From Marsupella aquatica (lineage: Eukaryota > Marchantiophyta), in contig OZ316892.1 of the NCBI GenBank assembly GCA_973895155.1, positions 8,494,001 to 8,558,000 on the forward strand: a stretch of DNA of 64,000 bases. The letters are read 5' to 3'. Below, one piece after another: positions 56,501 through 64,000 of the stretch. The notes beneath the pieces were generated by a model. That model was not told the origin of the DNA, did not search any database, and saw only the letters and a list, made by a program, of their open reading frames with translations. The position numbers and the translations under genes are program-made. Within the stretch, counting starts at the first letter, position 1. Each line of letters starts with the position of its first letter.

Positions 56501-59500
56501 ACGTAGCGTCCAGAAAAGTAACACCTCACAAATTTGGGATCTTGTTGAATTCTAGAAGTAATGAAATTTCCGCGTCAGTTGACAGAGGGAAAACTCAACA
56601 GACGAATATATTATCGGCAGAACTTAGCGAAATACCTGGAGGTTATGGTGTTTTACAGAAACTAAGAGTTTCGGATCAATGTCTTCTGAGTTGGATGCAG
56701 ATATTCAAAGACAGTGAGCTACCTTTTATCGTAGTCCTCTCGATCCCTTGTCTAAGGATGAGTTTTGCCTTCGTTGGTTTAGTTGTTCATCACAAACTGT
56801 CAATTTTTTTGCCTAAACCATAAACTTGGGATCTTGTTCACCTAGTTTCTTCAAGCATTGATCCTTTCGACTGCCCACAAAGAAGAACCAGGGCATCCTG
56901 ATCAACTTGGTGTTCTCCTTCAATTTTACATACAGCACATTAAACTGTTACTACACGTTTTACCTTCATTTGCTATATTGGCCTTTTAAATGAGTGGAAG
57001 CAAGCTGCTGTATGTTATGTTCCAGTTCCAAAGGAAACTCTTGAAATCAGAACTGAAATGCCAGGTATCAAAATTCCTGGCCTGTAACGTACTGTATCTA
57101 TACAAGCCTTCTCGTTGCTTGAAGCTACCTTCACATCTTCCAAAAGGATAAGAATTGTACTCGAATTCTGATAGAGTTAGACACCCTGTTTATATGATGA
57201 GTAGAAACCTCAGAACACAAGACTTCATCCGACTAGCAATGAGTGTTTGGCTCGAGTTGAACCATGAACTTTTTATCAAAACACATTTGGCTTTCTTTCG
57301 TTGATTTTGGTTCAAGAATGTTCTCAAGTTTATCCTAATTGCAGTTAAAGAGCAAGAAAGGATCTACTCATGGTGCAGTTCAGACAGATATCTTTTCGTG
57401 CTGAGCGCTTTCCCTTTTTTCCGTGGGATTTGCTTGAAGTAGTCACGGGATACTTGAGCCCGACTACAGAAACCTGAGTGTCGTACATTGGTTGAAGAAA
57501 TCGTAGAGATGGACGCAACACTTGAATTGTGATGGGTGTGAAAACTGTCACTACTGACTTCGAACCTAAGTTCATTCTTTGCTCGCTTGTAGGACAATTT
57601 CTGGGCCCTGTTTATCTCGTAAAACAAATTGGTGAGCTTGAAGGAAGATTATGTGTTTCTTTCTATCCAAAACCTTGACTATTGGATATCTTGAAATCGT
57701 AACCTAGTGCTTTTTTACCAAAACCCTTCCTACGTAGCTGAATAAATCAATGAAGAAACTGCATATTTAAGCTTAAGTTTTCCGCTTATCCTGTTTTTGT
57801 GTTGGTTTTCAAATGACTCTGACTGTTGGAAACCTTTCAGAACAAGTCAGTCTTTCCTTTGTGGAACATGATTCAGCAGTGCATCCAATGAATGTATGCC
57901 TTGTTTACACAAGAGTTCATTGTAATCCATGCTGTTAGCCCCTGAAACTCTATATATCTAGAAACAAGTGTGGAGTCTGTAGGCGCCATAGACAGTTTTA
58001 TTTTTAAAATTTTTTTCAGATAAAAGGACTGGTGGCGGACAAATGAGTTCAAAGTCTGCGGGGGCAAAGACCCTTGGGGCACAAGGAGTACCGAACCCGT
58101 ACCGGTGGCTGACTCTGCAATGCTGCAGGTCAGCTTTGGAAAGTCTCCAGTCACCGTGTAAAAGCCTTGGGCCGGGAATGGGCCACGGTCAGCCTCCTAG
58201 GAACACGCATCCCATGATCAGTATTATCGGGAAAAAATGTGGGTGCATGAGAGGGATTGAGCCCAGCTTAAATCCTATCCCAATATGCTCGACGAGCAGC
58301 ATGAAGAAGTGTAGGGTAAGCCTTGATGAGCTAGCTATAGACATTCATGAGCCCGTGTCTATTTTAATGAATGATTGATGGATTGATTGTCAACAACCGC
58401 CATGCAGGTATGAGTTTACTGGTTAAATAAATTTGGAGGGTTTTCCCTTGCTGCAACTTTTTGAACAATCGGTTCCATGGCTTTCCTTCATTAACAAAAC
58501 TGGAGGGGTTTTCCTTGCCTGAACTTTCTCATCGGCCAGTTGCACAAATAAAAACTCTGGAGTGGGGTTTCCCTCGCCTTTATCCCCAAGGAAAACATGT
58601 ACCAAAGAAAAAACCAGCCATCCTGCAATTGAGCTTGGAGACAGGACCGAGACGGTCTTCATTTATTGCAGTCCACCAGAAGTGTCACTAAGACCTTGTT
58701 GGTTTTTTTGGTTAGTGGATCTATATATGAGCTGTTGTATAACTCATTGACTGCATACATGATAAATTCCTGGATTCTCCAAGATCCAATGATTAGCATT
58801 CAAGGGTGCATATGTCAGGAGATACTAAAAACCCAGTAACCATTGGGTTTGCTTTTTGACATATCATCTTTGCTATATACAACAACCTGAAAAAGATAAC
58901 CTTTTATGCTATATTTGATAACCTTTGATGCTTTATTTGATTGATGTTACAGTAAGAAAATAGCCTACATAGTTGGAGATGCTCTAATGGTGCTAAGATT
59001 CTGCATTATGCATGGGTGCCCTTTAAAATTGTGTGTGAAGGGTTGACCACCCATTCAATCATTTTAAGACATGCATGAAGTAAACTTTCCTCCCAAGATA
59101 GGTTCACACTTGTGTATACATACATTCAAAGATGCTTCAAGGTTTTGGAACGGTTTGCAACTCTGCATGAACAAAGGCCCTTGAAGCGTGTGACAATAAT
59201 TGAGAGTCCATAGGAAAACTACTGTAGAGACCTGGGCAAAGATTATTAAATTCACTTTCTCGTCAGCACTCCCCTAGAGAAAAAATCCTTCACCCAAATT
59301 TTTGTCTGAGAATCCCAGTACATGCTGTCATTCTGTCCTTTCTCGTGTTTCTTTTCGTTTTTTCGATTTGCCTGTCCTCGTGACATAAATGAGACTAACT
59401 AACCGAAAAAACCTGAAAATTGAGGAGAAGCTATTAGAAAATAATATCAATGTAGCAGGTGAGAATATTGCGAGCTTGTAGGCACAAATCTCGGCATGGG

Positions 59501-61355
59501 ATCCAGGTAAAGCCATTTTACACTAAAATGTTAAAAAGTTAAAGATGAGCTTGTTGTAGTCCCGGTTGTAGTGAATAAAATATGTACAGTGTGATAAAAT
59601 TTGGAGATTATAAACTCAATCAATGAAATAAATGATGTTGTTATAATGCTAAAAATTGGATTAATAAACCACTGTCTAATGTTCTGCATAATGTTCTTAC
59701 ACAAAAATTTAGAAGTCCTTCACTTAAGTCAAGAAAAAAATCATATACTTATTCTCGTGTGGTGGATGACAAGACAATAACCGAGAACCGTCCGCCTGAC
59801 CCGGGAGTCCAAAACATTATTGCACCACCACCAACCAGAGAAAAATCCTGGGCCACCAGGAAGTCCTTAAGTATGTCTTAGTCAGACACCTAGACATTGC
59901 CATGTCATAGAGTGAGTTAAGAGAGTAAACCGGTCCATGATATGATAGCATACTAAGGAGGAAGAGGAGAAAACTCTTTCTGACTTTGTGATCTGACTAT
60001 GAAAAATGCTTTGAGCCAACTCCAATAATTGTAGGAATCACATTCGATCCAAAATATTTTATCAATGATGTTTCCCTGGTTGTAACAAAACATTTAAAAA
60101 CCTAGGAGCTACAAGGAGGGCTAAAAGAGAGTGTTGGAAACTCAAGGCAAGATAATTTTCTAGAATTTTTACTCTTTATCAACTTAAGAGGTGGCTTAAC
60201 TCTGAAATAGATGATCTACTTTGGAATAATATTGATACAAATTTGTGAAATCAAATCAGAATCACATCTGGTATTCCCAAATATACACTCAGTGAATCCC
60301 CCAGGAAATTTGGTTTAGAGCACTGCTAGTTTACAAAATGAGTCACAATGGGGACTTCACATAGGAGTTATTCAACAAGGTCCAATGGAATTCCAATCCA
60401 AACGTTTCCTACATGTAGCATTCTTAAGCATGGATGGAATCTTCAAAATCGTACGTTTTGATTCCAATAATACACCATTTAGAACAAAACTTAAAATCTA
60501 AAACTTGACTCTCACACAAAGAGCATTGTGTGAACCTATCCAAGCTTCAACGTTTGAATTGTGGTATCCCATCAGAGCTGCTCAAGGATTATATGAATGG
60601 ACATCTCATCATGTGAGCTTGTGTCACAAAAAAAGCAAAAAGAAGATACTCTCGCTGCCTTGACAATAGTTGACATCCCTATGTTGACAATTAAATTGGT
60701 TCACTGTCGCTCGTTGAGCATACTCTCAAGTAAGGGGTGGGAATCTCATTTGGGCTTTATGATGGCAAAGAAGCAAAAGGAAGATCGGGAGGAAGATCTT
60801 CAAATAACACACGTAATTCTGCTGGAGCTGGACTCTGGTTTACATTTCCGTTTGATTGATCATAAGCAGAGGTTCTAGAATACGTACCATATTGGTACCT
60901 TGTTTTGCAATTCTTAATGGCAAAAAGTTATTTTCACTTGCTTCCAGACTTTCACAGGTGGCCATTAATTAAAACTATTCCTAGCCAAAAAGTTTTCTCA
61001 GTCTAGTTTTTCCAGTGTTTGGGTGATATATACAAAAACATGTGTTGGACACTTATTGCAACTAAAGATACAACTATCTGGCCATTTAGTCGCATGTGAA
61101 GTTTTTCCGGTTATTCTGTCTGGAATTGATTTACTCCCCATTCTCCCGTTTACTTATGTGGAAGCAACCATCTTTTCCTCATATTGGGAGAGCAGTGTGA
61201 GAGCCTACTTCTCTCCCTTCCCTTGAAGGAGAAGCAGTTTTGGACATAAAATTTCTAACAACTGCATGCAAGTTGTTGAATTTCTCTTGAATTTCTCTAG
61301 ATTGAAGGAGAACCATTAAATCCCCTCTAAAGGTAGATAAAAAATTGGCTAGTTT
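53523..61355. other. Intergenic, no supported gene
   Basis: Short open frames on both strands without recognised motifs. Near 58040-58380 a locally GC-richer block ends in an ATTGATGGATTGATTG-like tail and could be a retroposon 3' end, but no diagnostic domain or internal promoter box is clear. A loose two- to three-copy echo (GGAGGGGTTTTCC-like) occurs near 58433-58575. Confidence 0.45.
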
Positions 61356-61370
61356 GGGGGGGGGGGGGGG
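61356..61370. repeat. Poly-G homopolymer tract
   Basis: A run of 15 G residues. It falls within a 175-aa minus-strand open frame and encodes a poly-Pro run there, which weakens any coding claim for that frame. Confidence 0.95.
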
Positions 61371-61607
61371 CTCTGTTTTTATCTTACTTCTGTGCCAGTC
61401 AAAGCACTTTCTATTTTGTGAGATGACAAGCCATGTCATTCTTATCCTACAGGTGACACAGAGTTCCAGGTAAGATTTAGAGAAATTCTGTTTTGTTACT
61501 CTAAGGTGTAAATTAATCTTTTCCAAGTATTTTGCTGTCATTAAGCCTACTTTGGGATAAGGTACTAAATCGAACCAAGCTTTTGGTAGTCGATGAAAAC
61601 TTTCCAC

Positions 61608-61765
61608 AAAAACTCCTCCAGGTAGTACTTTATGCCTAAATTCTTTACCTAAAACTCCTTCAGGTATTACAATACAAAGGAGGAGTTTTAGGGAAAGTTT
61701 TACCAAATTTAGGGATTAAAAACTCCTTCAGGTACGTATTACTTTATTTTAATGCCTAAATCTTT
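61608..61765. repeat. Short dispersed-in-place repeat
   Basis: AAAACTCCT(C/T)CAGGTA occurs near 61610, 61650 and 61719, twice followed by ACTTTAT..GCCTAAAT. An inverted echo (GGAGGAGTTTTAG) lies near 61680. Confidence 0.6.
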
Positions 61766-62039
61766 TTAAATACATTTTGATTCACAACAATCATATTGAC
61801 TCTGACAACAGCTTCATTTATTTTGGTGTTGTGGCAGTCAGGTTAAATGATATTTAGCCCCAACCAACTTCACACCACTGTAGATTACAATATGGGGAAA
61901 TAAACAATAATCCACTAGAAAGTCAAAGTTGGACATGTTTCCCAAATAAAGATCCAGCACCCACAAATAAAACCCAATCCTAGGTGAGAATCCTACACTT
62001 TACAAAGAATAGGCTGGACACAACTTTTTGCATTTTAGA

Positions 62040-62570
62040 TAGTGGGTACGGTCAACACGCACTTACAGTAAGGCTTTCCAGTAAACTAAGGGTTGGAGAT
62101 GCTCTTCGCCAAAGATTAGCCTAGACAAGAATGGCTCATGGGTTAGTTAGTGGGTACGGTCAACGCCCAGTTACACTCAGGCTTTGCAGTAAGAGGGGAG
62201 ATGCTCTAAGACCAAAATTTCGCCTTGAAAAGAATGGGTGATAGACAGTATGGTACTAAGCAATCATGACTGACAAGAATGGCGTGGCCAGAGCTAGAAA
62301 GAGTGAAAGGACCAAATGGTGGAAGACCATACATATCTCTAGACACGCCTTAAACTTCGTCTTTGACTGACTGGGGTTGGACATGCTCTTGGGGCAAAAC
62401 TTGGCCTAGAAAACAATGGCTGATAGGCAGGATAGTGCTAAAGCAATCATAACTGGCATGAATGGCCTGGCCAGAGCTAGAAAGAGTGAAAGACCCAACT
62501 GGTGAAGGACCATAGATGTCTCTCGAGATCCTTTAAAGTTCGTGCCTGACTGACTGACTGACGGACGGAC
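62040..62570. repeat. Nested tandem duplications
   Basis: TAGTGGGTACGGTCAAC begins at 62040 and 62148 (period 108). An overlapping larger unit with ATGCTCT, AATGG(G/C)TGATAG, GGCCAGAGCTAGAAAGAGTG and GACTGACTG recurs at about 62199 and 62381 (period about 182). The two scales share the GGAGATGCTCT block. Confidence 0.85.
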
Positions 62571-64000
62571 TTACAACTCATGATCATCAATTCATTTGCA
62601 TGCAGGGTCATTTGGTCTAGCCCAGCCCAGCTCCCAGGCCTAAAACTCCACCAATTTCCCACACACTCTTTGATCGGATCATATATAGAGAGCAATGTAG
62701 CTGCTATAGATACAATCATAAGCTTTTGTGCTCTCCCCTTTATTGGGTGTCTGACCTCTGGGATCCCGTCTATTCGTTTGACGCGTTTTGTTCTTTAGCA
62801 CTGTGGTACATTCTAAGATGTACGGTACTTTTTAGAGCATAAACAACTATTTAACTCACAAAAATGAACACTGCAGATACTGTCCTCCACATTCAAGAGA
62901 CCTAAACTCTTTTCCTGTTGCAAGGAAAAACTTTCGCATTTTGCAAACCCCCACCTATAGTATGTGACGATGGCAGCTGCTGCTTCTGTGACTTGGATGA
63001 GATCATTTGACCTTTGAAAGGGAGTTTGAACAGCTTCTCGGGACAGAAGTCAAGACACAACGTGGTCGAGGATCCCTCTGTGTCAGAGATAATCCTCATG
63101 AAACCTGATCAACAACAAAACTGATCGGATTGAACCGACACACAGACTGCAAACCTGCCAAAAGCAATCTTGAGAAAAGGTCAAGGAAGGATCCTTACTC
63201 CTTTTCACCAATGTGACCTTTCTGTCTAGATTTGAACATAATTGGGTATTTCAGGTGTAGTAATCTCTGGTCTCGAATGGACAGAATGTTGCTGCTGCTG
63301 TTGGTGTTCAAGAGATGTTGTCTAAGTACATAATTATATATATATCTCATGATCATAACAGTATTAAGTCTGAGTTGGACCCAAAGAGATCGTAACTGGG
63401 CCACTATGGCACCATAGCTGCTATATGCATATGCTACAGTACCGAATGGATACATTTCTTCAATTGATGTTTTCGAGGCAAAAGCAAAAGAAGAGATCGT
63501 AGCATAGGTCAAGGTATATACTGTCAACTTGACGGTGAATTCAATCGATGATAGTGCTGATTGACAGTCAGAACCTACTATGGACCGACAATCAAGCACA
63601 GAGCTGGCCTCGTGTTTGTCAAGGCTTTTCAGAAGCTGCACGAGGATTAATCTGTTCACTGGTTGGGATGGTCCTGGTTTCCAGTACAGGGTGCATATCG
63701 TAGCACATGTTGTGGTTCACTCGTGCCGGAGGACTATTGATTGCGCCTAAAGGCTCCTATTATACAAAAAGCAGATCGATGGGCACATAGGTGAATGTGA
63801 TCGGCCATCCACATGGGTCTCGACTCACCGATTTGTTTCCTCTGCTGTAGTTTGATTTTGAAAAGAGCTCAAGTCCTTTCCGGGACGGTGAGAAGAGGAC
63901 AAATTGAGACCCTGACTGGAGGTATTTTACCTTAGGTTCACTTTCTGATTGAATGGAATTATGCGGAGCCCTTTAGTCCGAGTTGCTCATCGTTTTCTTG
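62571..64000. other. Intergenic to window end
   Basis: A 154-aa minus-strand frame ends near 63195 and a 65-aa frame near 62902; neither has recognisable motifs. Nothing else is supported here. Confidence 0.45.

Noticed and set aside
58040-58380. Possible SINE or LINE 3' end
   Set aside because: The simple TGATTGATGG tail is suggestive, but no A/B box, reverse transcriptase or target duplication could be seen.
61179-61706. 175-aa minus-strand frame
   Set aside because: It crosses a G15 tract, contains no motif, and overlaps short repeats near 61.6 kb.
63195-63659. 154-aa minus-strand frame
   Set aside because: It has no recognisable domain, a composition like translated noncoding DNA, and no splice-consistent neighbours.

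Overview
The window reads as nuclear DNA of a land plant. It has spliceosomal introns with GT..AG borders, a dormancy/auxin-associated DRM1-type gene, a P-class pentatricopeptide-repeat (PPR) gene, a MEKK-type MAPKKK, a cell-wall pectin methylesterase, and a plant-type Helitron. I cannot name the species. The unusual DRM1 C-terminus hints at a seed-free plant, but that is inference. No rRNA, tRNA, CRISPR array or bacterial-type operon was seen.

Layout. 0-2.6 kb: intergenic, ending in diverged tandem repeats. 2.6-5.7 kb: CT-rich leader and four-exon DRM1/ARP gene (+). 5.7-9.2 kb: intergenic with small repeats and a MITE. 9.36-11.13 kb: single-exon PPR gene (+) with a telo-box upstream. 12.2-14.4 kb: tandem repeats and a second MITE of the same family. 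14.8-20.8 kb: eight-exon MAPKKK gene (+), with a fold-back MITE in its largest intron. 22.2-28.5 kb: coiled-coil gene (-) with at least 17 short exons, N-terminus unresolved. 29.3-31.0 kb: degenerate purine-rich minisatellite. 33.7-34.3 kb: intronless ORF (+) for an acidic repeat protein that I do not recognise. 36.4-40.3 kb: five-exon pectin methylesterase gene (-). 45.4-53.5 kb: a Helitron of about 8.1 kb (-) with both termini visible; its Rep/helicase gene is broken by three frame disruptions, one at a telomere-type repeat. 53.5-64 kb: no gene I can support, but nested tandem repeats near 62 kb.

The host genes show no shared pathway and look like ordinary plant gene neighbours. The most distinctive traits are the Helitron with its internal repeat arrays, the orphan repeat ORF with its repeat-built upstream region, and a high density of diverged two- to four-copy tandem duplications in the intergenic DNA. 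Exon borders were placed by hand from splice consensus, reading phase and recalled family motifs. They need transcript confirmation.
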